NCBI RefSeq assembly: GCF_014841125.1
Contig: NZ_JACYTQ010000010.1
Span: 62,001 to 126,000, forward strand
Length of the DNA stretch: 64,000 bases
Direction of reading: 5' to 3'
From: Echinicola arenosa
Lineage (GTDB): Bacteria; Bacteroidota; Bacteroidia; Cytophagales; Cyclobacteriaceae
Below the pieces are notes generated by a model. It was not told the DNA's origin. It saw only the letters and a program-made list of their open reading frames with translations, and ran no database searches. A program made the translations under genes and the position numbers. Every line of letters begins with the position of its first letter. Positions within the stretch are counted from its first letter, which is position 1. Shown piece by piece: positions 17,190 through 26,477 of this stretch.

Positions 17190-18121
17190 TTCTTTTTTAA
17201 ATAAAACGCCATTCTCTCCAATCCTATCACAAGCAGTATCCCAAACAAGAACGCTAATAAACCAATAAAGAATTTTGGTTCATTACCTGTTTCCGTCAAA
17301 TAATGGTTGGGCCATAAGTTTTCAGTTATAAATGGTTTTTGCTCACCACTACTTGAAACTCTGTAGCTCAGTACTTTTTTCCAAGGCCAGATCTTATTGA
17401 TAGAGCCAAGCATAAATCCTGATAGTACAGCGATGGTCACTGCATGATGATTTTTCAATAACCAGGATATCAGCCTGGAAAATGAAAGTATCCCTACTAC
17501 ACAGCCTACAGCAAAGACTCCCAATGTAAGGAAGTCCCTTTCGGTGACTGCATTGAGGATGGCTTCGTATTTTCCCAATATCAAGAGCAGGAAACTTCCG
17601 GAAATTCCAGGAAGAATCATCGCACAAATGGCGATGGCTCCTGCGATAAAGGTGAAGTATAAAGCATTTGGCGAATTGACAGGATTAAGTCCTGTGATCC
17701 AATAAGCCAACACTGCTCCTACTGGAATGGCTATGAAAACCATTAAGTTCCATCTCTTGATATCCCGCAAGATCAATACTGAGCTGATGATAATCAGACC
17801 ACAGAAAAACGACCATAACGGGATGGGATGTTCCTCCATCAAGTAGGTGATCAGCTTTGAGAGCGCAAAGATACTAGTAAAAATCCCAAAGAACAAGGAG
17901 CACAGAAAGGGACCATTGACATGTTTCCATAAATCCTTGATCTGGAACTTGGCCAAAAGCTTCAAAGCGTCCAAATCAAAGGATTTGATACTATCCAGAA
18001 GCGTTTCGTATATGCCGGTAATCAGGGCAATGGTTCCTCCGGAAACGCCGGGAACAATATCTGCTGCGCCCATACCCATTCCTTTGAGGTAGTTAAGAAT
18101 GTAGTTTTTTGTCTGCTTCAT
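17186..18121 (-). CDS. DUF368 membrane protein (undecaprenyl-phosphate translocase family)
   Basis: This 311-residue polytopic protein has about eight to nine membrane segments and the family's paired re-entrant motifs GMGMGAADIVPGVSGGT near the N-terminus and MILPGISGS in the middle. DUF368 (PopT) proteins have been shown to return undecaprenyl phosphate across the membrane for cell-wall and glycan synthesis; applying that here is inference from family. An upstream ATG at 18148 is in frame, but ATG 18121 (MKQTKNYIL) matches the usual family start. The stop overlaps the aroE start by 4 bp. Confidence 0.88.
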   Translation of the reverse strand: MKQTKNYILNYLKGMGMGAADIVPGVSGGTIALITGIYETLLDSIKSFDLDALKLLAKFQIKDLWKHVNGPFLCSLFFGIFTSIFALSKLITYLMEEHPIPLWSFFCGLIIISSVLILRDIKRWNLMVFIAIPVGAVLAYWITGLNPVNSPNALYFTFIAGAIAICAMILPGISGSFLLLILGKYEAILNAVTERDFLTLGVFAVGCVVGILSFSRLISWLLKNHHAVTIAVLSGFMLGSINKIWPWKKVLSYRVSSSGEQKPFITENLWPNHYLTETGNEPKFFIGLLAFLFGILLVIGLERMAFYLKKK

Positions 18122-18171
18122 TGGGAGGAAAGAAAAGAAAGCGACCATATCATTACAGTCGCTTTTAGTTT

Positions 18172-18942
18172 TTATACGTTGGCAAGGTCAAGGAAATGAT
18201 CAAAAGTATCTCCTCTAAGACCTAATCGAATCGTTTCTAATGGGATTACCTCGTTTGGAGCAATATTTCCTAGGTTTACATTGGCTCCCAAAAGTTTGAT
18301 AAACCAAACTTGTTGTGCTTTTTGAGGTGCTTCCCATAGGATTTTTTCCTCCGGTATTTTGGTCAAAATTTCTTCTACAAGACCTTGTCTTACTTCACCC
18401 GAATCTCTAAAAAGACCTACGTTTCCGGCTTCTCTTGATTCTCCGATTACTTTCCAAGCGCCCGCATCCAGTTCAGTTTGCATTTGCTCGATCCATTTGT
18501 AAGGGGGGATGATTTTGGCTGCATCTTTAGAGCCTACTTCGGAAAGAACCGTTACTTCTTTTGCCAAGGTCCTGATATATTCACACTTTTTATCGTGGTC
18601 CAAGGTGATCGATCCGTCAGAAACCTCAGCATAAGCCAAGTCAAATTTATCCAAAACTTTTCTGTAATCTTCAAATTGGTTTCTTATCACGAAAGCTTCA
18701 AAAAGCGTTCCCCCAAAATAGACAGGGATGCCAGCGTCTTTATATATTTGAAGTTTTTGGGTAAGGTTTTTAGTCACATAAGAAGTGGCCCAGCCTAGTT
18801 TAACGATATCTACATAGTCACCACATGAATCAATAAAGTCTTCTACTTCTCGAAGGCTTAGACCTTTGTCCATCGCCATTGTATATCCGGTAGTTCGTGG
18901 TTTTTCTGTACGTACGGGCACATTCTTCAGCACGTAATTCAT
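18172..18942 (-). CDS. Phosphosulfolactate synthase-like protein (ComA family)
   Basis: The 256-residue TIM-barrel protein matches the ComA family, which adds sulfite to phosphoenolpyruvate to give (R)-phosphosulfolactate. Family segments include VDIVKLGWATS, GIPVYFGGTLFEAF, EVSDGSI, LSEVGSKD and the arginine-containing IGESREAGNVG. In methanogens the product feeds coenzyme M. Bacteroidota do not make that cofactor, so the sulfonate probably goes elsewhere, for example to sulfolactate or sulfonolipid-type compounds; this is inference. It sits between a TPR gene (31 bp upstream) and the DUF368 gene in one operon. Confidence 0.88.
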   Translation of the reverse strand: MNYVLKNVPVRTEKPRTTGYTMAMDKGLSLREVEDFIDSCGDYVDIVKLGWATSYVTKNLTQKLQIYKDAGIPVYFGGTLFEAFVIRNQFEDYRKVLDKFDLAYAEVSDGSITLDHDKKCEYIRTLAKEVTVLSEVGSKDAAKIIPPYKWIEQMQTELDAGAWKVIGESREAGNVGLFRDSGEVRQGLVEEILTKIPEEKILWEAPQKAQQVWFIKLLGANVNLGNIAPNEVIPLETIRLGLRGDTFDHFLDLANV

Positions 18943-18973
18943 TCTCTAAAATTTAAGGTAAATAGTAATCGGC

Positions 18974-20380
18974 TTATAATCCTTCTTTGTATTGAGAGAT
19001 GATCTTGTATATGGCCTTTTGATGCTTGACTTCAGGCATCAGCTCATATAAAATCTCGTGTCTTTCAAAGTCCAAAGTTAATGCATTTTCTAAATATGAA
19101 AAGGCTTCTTTGTATTTACCTGTCTTTATGAGATAAACTACTAGTCTATAATAGAGTTCCGCTTCTTCTGGTAATTCGTCCATTCCTTCCTTCAGGACGT
19201 CGATGGCTTCCTCAAATCTGTTTTGGTCAAAATAGATGATCGAAAGGTTGATATAAGTCTCCATCAGACCCGGCTCGAGGTTAATGGCTTCTTCGTAGGC
19301 TTCAGAGCTGGCTTGCAAGTTTCCCAAGTGGTATTCCGCATCTGCCAGTCCTACCCAGTAGTTGGCACTGACGCTGGAGAGCTTAAGGGCTTTTTTGAAA
19401 TAGTGTATGGCTTCAAAAAATTTATCTTTTTTTAACATACACATACCCAAACCAAACCATGCATCATCGTATTCTGGATCGAGTTTAGCGGATTTTTTAA
19501 AGTATTTGAATGCTTGATCCATCTGGTCTAGCTTCTCATAAGCTGCGGCTAGGTAGCAGCAGTTTTCTGAGTTGGCTCCCTCACAGTTGATAGTATTTTG
19601 GTAGGCCTCGATGGCCTGCTCATACTGCTGGGTGTTCATCATGGCATTACCCATGTTGAAATAGGCAGAAGCAAAGGTGTCGTCAATGATCAGGGCATAG
19701 TCGTAGGCATTGATGGCCTCTTCATACCTGCCCAATCGGTTATATACGACGCCAAGGTTATACCAAGCTCCTGCACTGTAAGGATCCTGATCGATAAATT
19801 CCTGATAGAACTGCAGAATTTCGTCAAAAGACCCTTCTTCCTCGGTGATCATGGCCAGTTGGAAAAGGGCATCCTCGTGGTTGATCTTGAGCTTCACAGC
19901 CTCCTTGTAATTATGAATTGCTTTTTCGGTATTGTTTTCAGCTCTGTAAAAATTCCCAAGTGAATAAAATACTTCGGCTTTGTCTTCTGCCATTGGGAGG
20001 AAGTCCTCCAAGATTTGTATGGCCTCTTTGGTACTGCCATTTAGCAACAAGCCATTGGAAAGCGCCAAGATGATTTCTTCGTTATGTGGCGAAAGGTTGT
20101 TGATGTTCTCAAGTACTTCCAGCCCCTCTTCAAGTTCATCATTGAAGATAAGGCATTGGCCATAAAGCAATTTTATTTCTATAGAAAAAGGAAACCTTTC
20201 CAGCGCGATTTTACATGCCTTCAGGGCTTTCTTGAATTTCTGGGAATCAAAATAATACCGGACAATATCTTCCAACTCCTCTTCATCGAAAAAGAGGTCC
20301 AAGTTGGCTTTCAGGGAATTTTCAAACCGCTCGATCAATGCTCTTTCCTCTTCCCTATCGTGTTCAAAATCTCCAGTCAT
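18974..20380 (-). CDS. Tetratricopeptide-repeat protein
   Basis: From ATG 20380 (MTGDFEHDREEE) the protein has 468 residues. It is almost entirely a TPR solenoid of about eleven to twelve 34-residue repeats (for example the helices around AWYNLGVVYNRLGRYEEAI and AYFNMGNAMMNTQQYEQAI), with no signal peptide, so it is cytoplasmic. The frame extends to a TTG at 20431, but the ATG is more credible. It heads the operon TPR-comA-DUF368-aroE. A scaffold role is likely; partners are unknown. Confidence 0.88.
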   Translation of the reverse strand: MTGDFEHDREEERALIERFENSLKANLDLFFDEEELEDIVRYYFDSQKFKKALKACKIALERFPFSIEIKLLYGQCLIFNDELEEGLEVLENINNLSPHNEEIILALSNGLLLNGSTKEAIQILEDFLPMAEDKAEVFYSLGNFYRAENNTEKAIHNYKEAVKLKINHEDALFQLAMITEEEGSFDEILQFYQEFIDQDPYSAGAWYNLGVVYNRLGRYEEAINAYDYALIIDDTFASAYFNMGNAMMNTQQYEQAIEAYQNTINCEGANSENCCYLAAAYEKLDQMDQAFKYFKKSAKLDPEYDDAWFGLGMCMLKKDKFFEAIHYFKKALKLSSVSANYWVGLADAEYHLGNLQASSEAYEEAINLEPGLMETYINLSIIYFDQNRFEEAIDVLKEGMDELPEEAELYYRLVVYLIKTGKYKEAFSYLENALTLDFERHEILYELMPEVKHQKAIYKIISQYKEGL

Positions 20381-20501
20381 ATATTTGGCTTTGAATTTAT
20401 TTTTAAGATACCAAATTAATTGGTAGCTCAAATAGCTAATGAAATTATTTTTTCGACTTTTTAGCCAAAAAGGTGATAGTCTTGGGATTAACGAAAAAGG
20501 T

Positions 20502-21461
20502 TTATTTTTCGTTCACAGCCCACTGAAGGGTTTCTTCTAAAGGGGTGTATTTGAAATCAATAGCCCTGGAAATTTTAGCATTATTGAACTCAATTGGAAG
20601 CTGGGCCAGCATGGCTGTTTGTTTGTTCAGGATACTTTTTTTGCCAAATAACCGTGAAAAGTTGTTCCAAGCCATGGCCAAGTTGATCAAGGTTCCATTG
20701 ACAGCTATTTTGGGTGCTTTTTTACCCATGACTTTGGCCAAGCTTTCGAAAAAATGTTGGTACGGAATACTCTTATTGTTTAGAATGAAACGTTCATTCC
20801 ATTGGCTTTCTTTGTAAAGCAGATAAGTTAACTTGGCTGCATCTCGGATGTCTATATAGTTGAGGGAGCCCTTTGGATAGAAAGGGTTCTCTTTTTGGAC
20901 ATAATTATAGATTGCAGTGCTACTTCTTTGATCTTTTTCTTTGGCCAGCAAAATAGAAGGGTTTACGACCAATGCTTCCAGTCCTTCTTGTACGCCTCTC
21001 CAGATTTCCAATTCTCCAAGATATTTAGAAATGGCATAAGGGGTGTTCCAGGGAGAATCGACCCATTTATGGTTTTCATCGATGACATTTTGGTCGGGAG
21101 TCCTGCCCAGAGCAGCAACTGAACTGATGTGGATAATTTTCTTGATTCCTTTCTCCAACATCACATTGACCACATTGGCACTTCCTTCACAGTTTATTTT
21201 GAGCAATCGCTCCTTGTCTTTCGGGCTAAATGAAACCAGGCCGGCAGCATGAATGATCATGTCCATCTCTTCAAATGCATCTTCCAACGACTGGTAGTCA
21301 TTAATATCGCCTTCATGCCAGGTGATTTTATCTTCCAAATCTCCTAGAAGTCTGGTTTGGCTCTCAGGCCTTTTGAGGCCATGGATTTCTCCAAGATCCT
21401 GAAATTCCCGGGCTAGATAACTGCCTATAAGACCAGTAATACCTGTGATCAGAATTTTCAT
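20502..21461 (-). CDS. NAD-dependent epimerase/dehydratase family protein
   Basis: This 319-residue extended short-chain dehydrogenase has the N-terminal nucleotide motif GITGLIGSYLA, HAAGLVSF, HISSVAALG and the catalytic YAISKYLGE (YxxxK). It should act on a nucleotide sugar or related alcohol/ketone; the substrate is unknown. Its ATG overlaps the end of the CpsB-like gene (4 bp), placing it third in the rfbC operon and suggesting a role in surface polysaccharide precursors. Confidence 0.88.
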   Translation of the reverse strand: MKILITGITGLIGSYLAREFQDLGEIHGLKRPESQTRLLGDLEDKITWHEGDINDYQSLEDAFEEMDMIIHAAGLVSFSPKDKERLLKINCEGSANVVNVMLEKGIKKIIHISSVAALGRTPDQNVIDENHKWVDSPWNTPYAISKYLGELEIWRGVQEGLEALVVNPSILLAKEKDQRSSTAIYNYVQKENPFYPKGSLNYIDIRDAAKLTYLLYKESQWNERFILNNKSIPYQHFFESLAKVMGKKAPKIAVNGTLINLAMAWNNFSRLFGKKSILNKQTAMLAQLPIEFNNAKISRAIDFKYTPLEETLQWAVNEK

Positions 21462-22201
21462 AATTGAGGATTAGAGAGCGTAAGGGCTTTTAATTTAGAG
21501 TAATATTTGCTGTTGGGGAGGTGCTGCAAGGCATCGAGGTAGCGATGGTTGTGACAGTCAGTGCCGACAAACTTGATGGCCTTTCGGTCAATCATTTTTT
21601 CTGCAAGTTGCTTTACGGGCTTGGAATAATAACCTGTAAGCGATAAGAGGTTCATTTGGAAAAGAACACCTTTTTCGATCAGGGAGTCAAACAACTCTGG
21701 ATCCTGATGTAAATATAGGTAGCGCTCAGGGTGGGCAAAGATGGGCTTATAGCCTTTTGTTTCCAAAGCGAAGAAGGTTTCCTGTAGCATTCTGGGCTTA
21801 TTGATAAAACCCGTTTCAATAAGGATATGATTGTCTCCAAAAGTCAATAAGGGTTCACCTTTTTCCAGTTTTTCATTGAAGATTTCGTCCAAGTAGTATT
21901 CCGCAGCAGCTTCTATTTCAATGGCTATCCCTTCTTTCTTTAATGCCTCTTGGACTTTTGTCAATCCCTCAGAGATGATTTCTGGCGTGTTTTTATAAAA
22001 TTCAGTCATCACATGAGGCGTTGTGATCAGCTTCCGCAAGCCATAGCCTTGAAGCCTCTTAATCAGCTCAATAGATTCGTTCAAAGACTTGGAGCCATCA
22101 TCAATCCCTGGGATAAGGTGTGAATGCATATCTACCTCCATCCAGTCCAAAGACAAGGGACCCGTTTGTTTCTTACTTTTGAATAAATCCAGTAATCCCA
22201 T
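21458..22201 (-). CDS. CpsB/YwqE-type PHP-domain tyrosine phosphatase
   Basis: The 247-residue PHP-fold protein has metal ligands in DMHSHLIPGIDDGS (residues 24-37), TTPH (near 61), E in AAAEYYLD, AHPERY and the C-terminal GTDCHN. This is the CpsB/Wzb-like manganese-dependent phosphotyrosine phosphatase family that controls capsule and exopolysaccharide export in other bacteria. No tyrosine kinase is encoded next to it here. It begins 1 bp after rfbC and overlaps the epimerase gene. Confidence 0.87.
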   Translation of the reverse strand: MGLLDLFKSKKQTGPLSLDWMEVDMHSHLIPGIDDGSKSLNESIELIKRLQGYGLRKLITTPHVMTEFYKNTPEIISEGLTKVQEALKKEGIAIEIEAAAEYYLDEIFNEKLEKGEPLLTFGDNHILIETGFINKPRMLQETFFALETKGYKPIFAHPERYLYLHQDPELFDSLIEKGVLFQMNLLSLTGYYSKPVKQLAEKMIDRKAIKFVGTDCHNHRYLDALQHLPNSKYYSKLKALTLSNPQL

Positions 22202-22202
22202 A

Positions 22203-22754
22203 TTACAAACCTCCTCCAGTCTGCTGCTTAAATTCTGCTAGTGTTGGTAAAGCTAAATCTTTTTCTGAAATGATAGGAACTCCTACTTTCCAATCAATGT
22301 CCAGATCGGAATCATTCCAGATGATTCCTCCTTCACTATCTTTGTGATAAAAGTTGGAACATTTATAGGAAAAGATGGCATCTTCCAAAACAGAAAATCC
22401 ATGTGCAAAGCCTTCTGGTACATATAGCAAATTGTGCTGGGCACTGTCAAGGATTACGCCATGAGACTGACCGAAAGTTGGAGAGTCTTTTCTTAAGTCA
22501 ACACAAACGTCGTACACTTTACCAGTGATGACCCTAACTAATTTCGCTTGGGCGTAGGGAGCAAGTTGAAAATGGAGCCCACGAACGGTCCCTGCGATTG
22601 AAAAAGACTGGTTATCCTGCACCCATCGGGTATTGATGCCTTTTTCAGCCAATAGGTCCTCTCTGTAGGTTTCCAAAAAATAGCCCCTAGCGTCATTAAA
22701 AACCTTAGGGTAAATTTCGTATACATCTTTAATTGGGGTACTTCTTATTTCCAT
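22203..22754 (-). CDS. rfbC: dTDP-4-dehydrorhamnose 3,5-epimerase
   Basis: The 183-residue cupin enzyme converts dTDP-4-keto-6-deoxyglucose to dTDP-4-keto-L-rhamnose. It shows VRGLHFQ with the catalytic histidine, KLVRVITGKVYDVCVDLR, PEGFAHGF and the conserved tyrosine in YKCSNFYH. It leads the three-gene minus-strand operon. rfbA, rfbB and rfbD are not in this window, so the rest of the pathway must be elsewhere. Confidence 0.95.
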   Translation of the reverse strand: MEIRSTPIKDVYEIYPKVFNDARGYFLETYREDLLAEKGINTRWVQDNQSFSIAGTVRGLHFQLAPYAQAKLVRVITGKVYDVCVDLRKDSPTFGQSHGVILDSAQHNLLYVPEGFAHGFSVLEDAIFSYKCSNFYHKDSEGGIIWNDSDLDIDWKVGVPIISEKDLALPTLAEFKQQTGGGL

Positions 22755-22987
22755 TTCTCTCTTCTATTGTCCAAAGCAAGCCGTAAATTTCCATTCTTTC
22801 TCCTTATAAGACTAATTTTACACAAAATAATTTGGAGATTTGTGGGGAATGGTAAGCATTTTGATTTTGATGTAAACTCACCAAATATTGTGAAAATGAA
22901 CTACTTTGAATGAATTATGTTTCAATAAGTTCGAATAAATATTAAATTATAATTAATAACATTGCATTCCCAATAGGAGCAAACTGA

Positions 22988-24265
22988 ATGAGTAAATATA
23001 CGAGAAAATTAAAAAAACTGATAGAAACGGCCCCTCAAGAGGAAACAGCTGTTTTGGTAGCCTTGATTAAACAAAATCAATCAGAGCATGAAGTGGAAGA
23101 GCATCTGGATGAATTGGCCTTTTTAACAGAGACATTAGGCGCCAGGGAGGTTTATCGATTTACACAGCGACTGGAAAAGCCAGACGTAAGGAGTTTTGTG
23201 GGTACAGGTAAGCTGGAAGAGATTCAATCTTATGTCAAGCATTTTGAGGTGGATATGGTGATCTTTGATGATGATCTTTCTCCTTCCCAAATGAGGAATC
23301 TGGAAAATGAGTTGAAGGTGAAGGTCTATGATCGTTCTTTATTGATTTTGGACATTTTTCTCAACAGGGCACAGACGGCACAAGCCAAGACTCAAGTTGA
23401 GCTGGCCCGTTTTCAATACCTATTGCCGAGATTGACTAGAATGTGGACTCACTTGGAGCGTCAGCGAGGAGGAACGGCCACTCGTGGTGGTGCCGGTGAG
23501 AAAGAAATCGAAACGGATAAAAGGATGATCCGTAACCAGATTACCTTGTTGAAGGAAAAGCTGCGCAAGATTGAAAAACAAGGAGAAACGCAGCGAAAAG
23601 GACGAAAAGGAATTGTCCGGGTTGCTTTGGTTGGATATACCAATGTGGGCAAAAGTACCTTAATGAATTTAGTGACTAAATCGGAAGTATTGGCGGAGAA
23701 TAAACTTTTTGCAACAGTGGACTCTACCGTTCGAAAAGTGGTCTTGGATCATATCCCATTTTTGCTTTCTGATACAGTCGGGTTTATCAGGAAGTTGCCT
23801 ACTCACTTGATTGAGTCATTTAAATCTACCTTGATGGAGATCAAGGAAGCAGATGTATTGGTGCATGTGGTGGATATATCCCATCCAAGTTTTGAGGATC
23901 ATATTGCTGTGGTGAACCAAACTTTGACTGAGCTTGGAGCGGGTGAAAAACCGATTCTTTTGGTTTTCAATAAGATCGACTTGGTGCCAGAGATGCCTTC
24001 AGAAGAAGAGTTGATGCACATGACTGAGTTGGAAGTGGAGGAAGCCAATTATTTGGATCTGGATGAGCTGAAGAAAGTTTATGCGAAGAAAACGGGAATT
24101 GAACCTGTCTTTATGGCGGCACAAGACGGAACCAATGTGGAAGACTTTAGAAAATCTTTAACTGCCGAAGTAAAAAAGCAGCACATGAAGATCTATCCTC
24201 ATTATTTGGCGGCGGAAACTTATGATCTTTCCCAGTTTGAGGATTGGAATGAAGAAGAGAACTGA
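22988..24265 (+). CDS. hflX: GTPase HflX
   Basis: This 425-residue ribosome-associated GTPase has the N-terminal HflX domain (FVGTGKLEEI, FDDDLSPSQMRNLE, DRSLLILDIF) and a glycine-rich linker (RGGTATRGGAGE). The G domain has G1 GYTNVGKST near residue 217, G3 DTVGF, and NKID. HflX splits stalled or hibernating ribosomes under stress. The divergent 233-bp gap upstream separates it from rfbC. A candidate -7 box TAACATTG (one mismatch) lies in it. Confidence 0.95.
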   Translation: MSKYTRKLKKLIETAPQEETAVLVALIKQNQSEHEVEEHLDELAFLTETLGAREVYRFTQRLEKPDVRSFVGTGKLEEIQSYVKHFEVDMVIFDDDLSPSQMRNLENELKVKVYDRSLLILDIFLNRAQTAQAKTQVELARFQYLLPRLTRMWTHLERQRGGTATRGGAGEKEIETDKRMIRNQITLLKEKLRKIEKQGETQRKGRKGIVRVALVGYTNVGKSTLMNLVTKSEVLAENKLFATVDSTVRKVVLDHIPFLLSDTVGFIRKLPTHLIESFKSTLMEIKEADVLVHVVDISHPSFEDHIAVVNQTLTELGAGEKPILLVFNKIDLVPEMPSEEELMHMTELEVEEANYLDLDELKKVYAKKTGIEPVFMAAQDGTNVEDFRKSLTAEVKKQHMKIYPHYLAAETYDLSQFEDWNEEEN

Positions 24266-24289
24266 TAGTTGTCCCACCACTTTTAATAG

Positions 24290-24331
24290 ATTTAGCTCAA
24301 GCGATGAGAATGTTCTTCCCTTGAGCTAAAT
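24290..24331 (+). terminator. Probable terminator hairpin after hflX
   Basis: A perfect 12-bp inverted repeat (ATTTAGCTCAAG at 24290-24301 with its complement at 24320-24331) encloses an 18-base loop, 25 bp past the hflX stop. The following T tract is weak (TTATAAT), so termination may be partial. Confidence 0.6.
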
Positions 24332-24375
24332 TTATAATAACCTTTCAATTGACTTAAAGATAGCTTTATAGAACG

Positions 24376-25062
24376 ATGAAAAGAGTAATCCGTTTTTTGG
24401 GAAAGATTCTGTTGTGGTTTTTTATTCTTTCTATTGGTTTTACTGTACTTTATCGCTTTGTACCTGTTTACATTACGCCATTGATGGTGATTAGGATGGT
24501 GGAGCAGTCAATGGATGAGAAAAGGGCAGTAAAGTTGGACAAAAAATGGATGCCAATTGGGGAGATATCACGCCACATGCCCCAAGCTGTTGTAGCATCG
24601 GAGGATCAAAAATTTTTGGAACACCATGGTTTTGACATGGACGCGATACATGAAGCCTTGGATGAAAATCAATCAGGAAAGCGGATCCGAGGTGGCAGTA
24701 CCATTTCTAACCAAACCGCCAAAAACGTCTTTCTATGGCCAGGAAGAAACTATGTTAGAAAAGGCTTAGAGGCTTATTTCACACTATTAATTGAATTGAT
24801 CTGGTCCAAAGAGCGGATCATGGAAGTCTATTTAAATGTCATAGAGGTGGGAGATGGAATTTATGGTGTGGAGGCAGCAGCCCAAGAATTTTACAAAAAG
24901 CCAGCTTCAAAGCTCAGTCGCCAAGAGGCGGCCATGATTGCTGGAATTCTGCCCAGTCCCTTAAGATGGAATCCTGTAAAACCAACCGCTTATAATTACA
25001 AACGTCAGTCCTGGATATTAAGGAACATGAACAACCTGAATCCAGTAGGTTTTGGGAAATAG
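24376..25062 (+). CDS. mtgA: Monofunctional biosynthetic peptidoglycan transglycosylase
   Basis: The 228-residue GT51 enzyme polymerises lipid II into glycan strands at the outer face of the cytoplasmic membrane. One N-terminal membrane helix (about residues 7-27) precedes the transglycosylase domain. The catalytic glutamate E76 is in VASEDQKFLEHHGFD, followed by RGGSTISNQTAKN, KERIMEVYLN and AAAQEFYKK. There is no penicillin-binding transpeptidase domain. Confidence 0.95.
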   Translation: MKRVIRFLGKILLWFFILSIGFTVLYRFVPVYITPLMVIRMVEQSMDEKRAVKLDKKWMPIGEISRHMPQAVVASEDQKFLEHHGFDMDAIHEALDENQSGKRIRGGSTISNQTAKNVFLWPGRNYVRKGLEAYFTLLIELIWSKERIMEVYLNVIEVGDGIYGVEAAAQEFYKKPASKLSRQEAAMIAGILPSPLRWNPVKPTAYNYKRQSWILRNMNNLNPVGFGK

Positions 25063-25152
25063 TAAACTAGATTTTAAATGTAAAATACTGGACAAAAGAC
25101 AAAGCTGAAATCTTTATTCTTGGGTTTATGGCTTGTTTTCTAAATCCAGCTT

Positions 25153-26259
25153 CTAAAATCTATCCTTGATCGCTCCCTTCTCAATATCAAAATAGACAAT
25201 ATCCGCATCAATATCCTTTAAAATGTTTTTGGTCCTTTCTGGTCTGGCGTCAGTGATAAAGAGTTGGCCAAATTCGTGGTGGGCCACCAATTCCATCATT
25301 TTACCAATGCGGTAATCGTCCAGTTTGTCAAAAATATCATCCAGCAACAGGATTGGCTTGGTGTTGGTTACTTCTTTGAAAATTTGGAATTGTGCGAGTT
25401 TCAAGGCGATTAGGAAGGATTTCTGTTGGCCTTGGGAGCCAAATTTTTTCAAGGGATATCCATCGATTTCAAAGACAAAATCATCCTTATGGATTCCTAC
25501 ATTGGTTCGTTTCCTGATCAGGTCTTTTTGAAGACTATTGTGGAAGTGCTCTTCAAAGTCAGCTTTGGCACAATGGCTTTCATAGCGGATTTCTACTGCT
25601 TCTCGCTGTCCGGAGATTTCCGAGTAATGATGGAGCAAGGAAGGTTTGAAGCGTTCAATAAAAAGTGTTCTTTCTTGGTATAACCAATTGGATAAACTGA
25701 TCAGCTCTAAGTCATATGGTTCGAGTAGGTTCCTGTCAAACCGGTTCTGTTCGGCAAACTGTTTGATCAGTGCGTTTCGCTGTTTCAAAAAATGGTTATA
25801 TCGAACGAGCTTGGCCAAGTAGTTTTTGTCCAACTGTGAGAGGATACTGTCAAAGAATTTCCGTCTTTCTTCACTTCCCTCTTTGATTAAGGCTGTGTCA
25901 TCAGGAGCAATCAGAACTACGGGTAAAAGTCCGATATGCTCACTCATTTTTTCATAAGCCTTGCCGTTATTGAGGAGTTGTTTCTTCTTTTTACTTTCCA
26001 AGATGCATTGGATCTCTATTGATTTATTTGCTTTCTCAAATTCAGCCTTCATGGAAAAGAAGGACTGATCATGCTGGATATTTTGCATATCCACGGAGTT
26101 GAAAGCACTTTTGGTCAGGCAGAGATAGTGGATCGCGTCGAGCAGGTTGGTTTTGCCACTCCCGTTGATGCCTAAAAAACAATTGATTTCCTCTGAAAAA
26201 GTCACCTTTGCCTTGCTGTAATTTTTAAACTGAATCAATTGAAGGTTTTTAAGGTGCAT
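25153..26259 (-). CDS. recF: DNA replication and repair protein RecF
   Basis: The 368-residue SMC-like ATPase has Walker A GINGSGKTNLL (residues 30-40), a FGSQGQQKSFLIALK signature near 285 and Walker B PILLLDDIFDKLD near 307. It loads RecA at gaps with RecO and RecR. The gene is single and convergent with mtgA; a 218-bp divergent gap separates it from the GH43 gene. It is not next to dnaA/dnaN/gyrB as in many phyla, which is usual for Bacteroidota. Confidence 0.95.
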   Translation of the reverse strand: MHLKNLQLIQFKNYSKAKVTFSEEINCFLGINGSGKTNLLDAIHYLCLTKSAFNSVDMQNIQHDQSFFSMKAEFEKANKSIEIQCILESKKKKQLLNNGKAYEKMSEHIGLLPVVLIAPDDTALIKEGSEERRKFFDSILSQLDKNYLAKLVRYNHFLKQRNALIKQFAEQNRFDRNLLEPYDLELISLSNWLYQERTLFIERFKPSLLHHYSEISGQREAVEIRYESHCAKADFEEHFHNSLQKDLIRKRTNVGIHKDDFVFEIDGYPLKKFGSQGQQKSFLIALKLAQFQIFKEVTNTKPILLLDDIFDKLDDYRIGKMMELVAHHEFGQLFITDARPERTKNILKDIDADIVYFDIEKGAIKDRF

Positions 26260-26421
26260 AGAGGGACTGTTGATTTTGATTGATTATACAAATGTAAGGA
26301 GATGGCGTTTCTTTGAAAGGAATTTTAGATCAATACTTATTAACATAAATTATTGCAAGACGATCAAATAATTTTGGTATCAAAAGTAACATGATGTTTA
26401 AATGTCAAAAAGACACTAAAT

Positions 26422-26454
26422 TTTGTGTTGGATTAATTTGTCTGAGTATATTTA
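26422..26454 (+). promoter_or_regulatory. Candidate promoter for the GH43 gene
   Basis: TTTG at 26422-26425, a 21-bp spacer and TATATTTA at 26447-26454 match the Bacteroidota TTTG-N19-21-TAnnTTTG pattern with one mismatch. The ATG lies 23 bp downstream. Confidence 0.5.
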
Positions 26455-26477
26455 CTTTTACAAAACTGAAATAACCC

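Noticed and set aside
20490-20513. AACGAAAAA/TTTTTCGTT hairpin at the 3' end of the epimerase gene
   Set aside because: The stop codon lies in the loop, the stem is A+T-rich and no T tract follows on the minus strand; not a convincing terminator.
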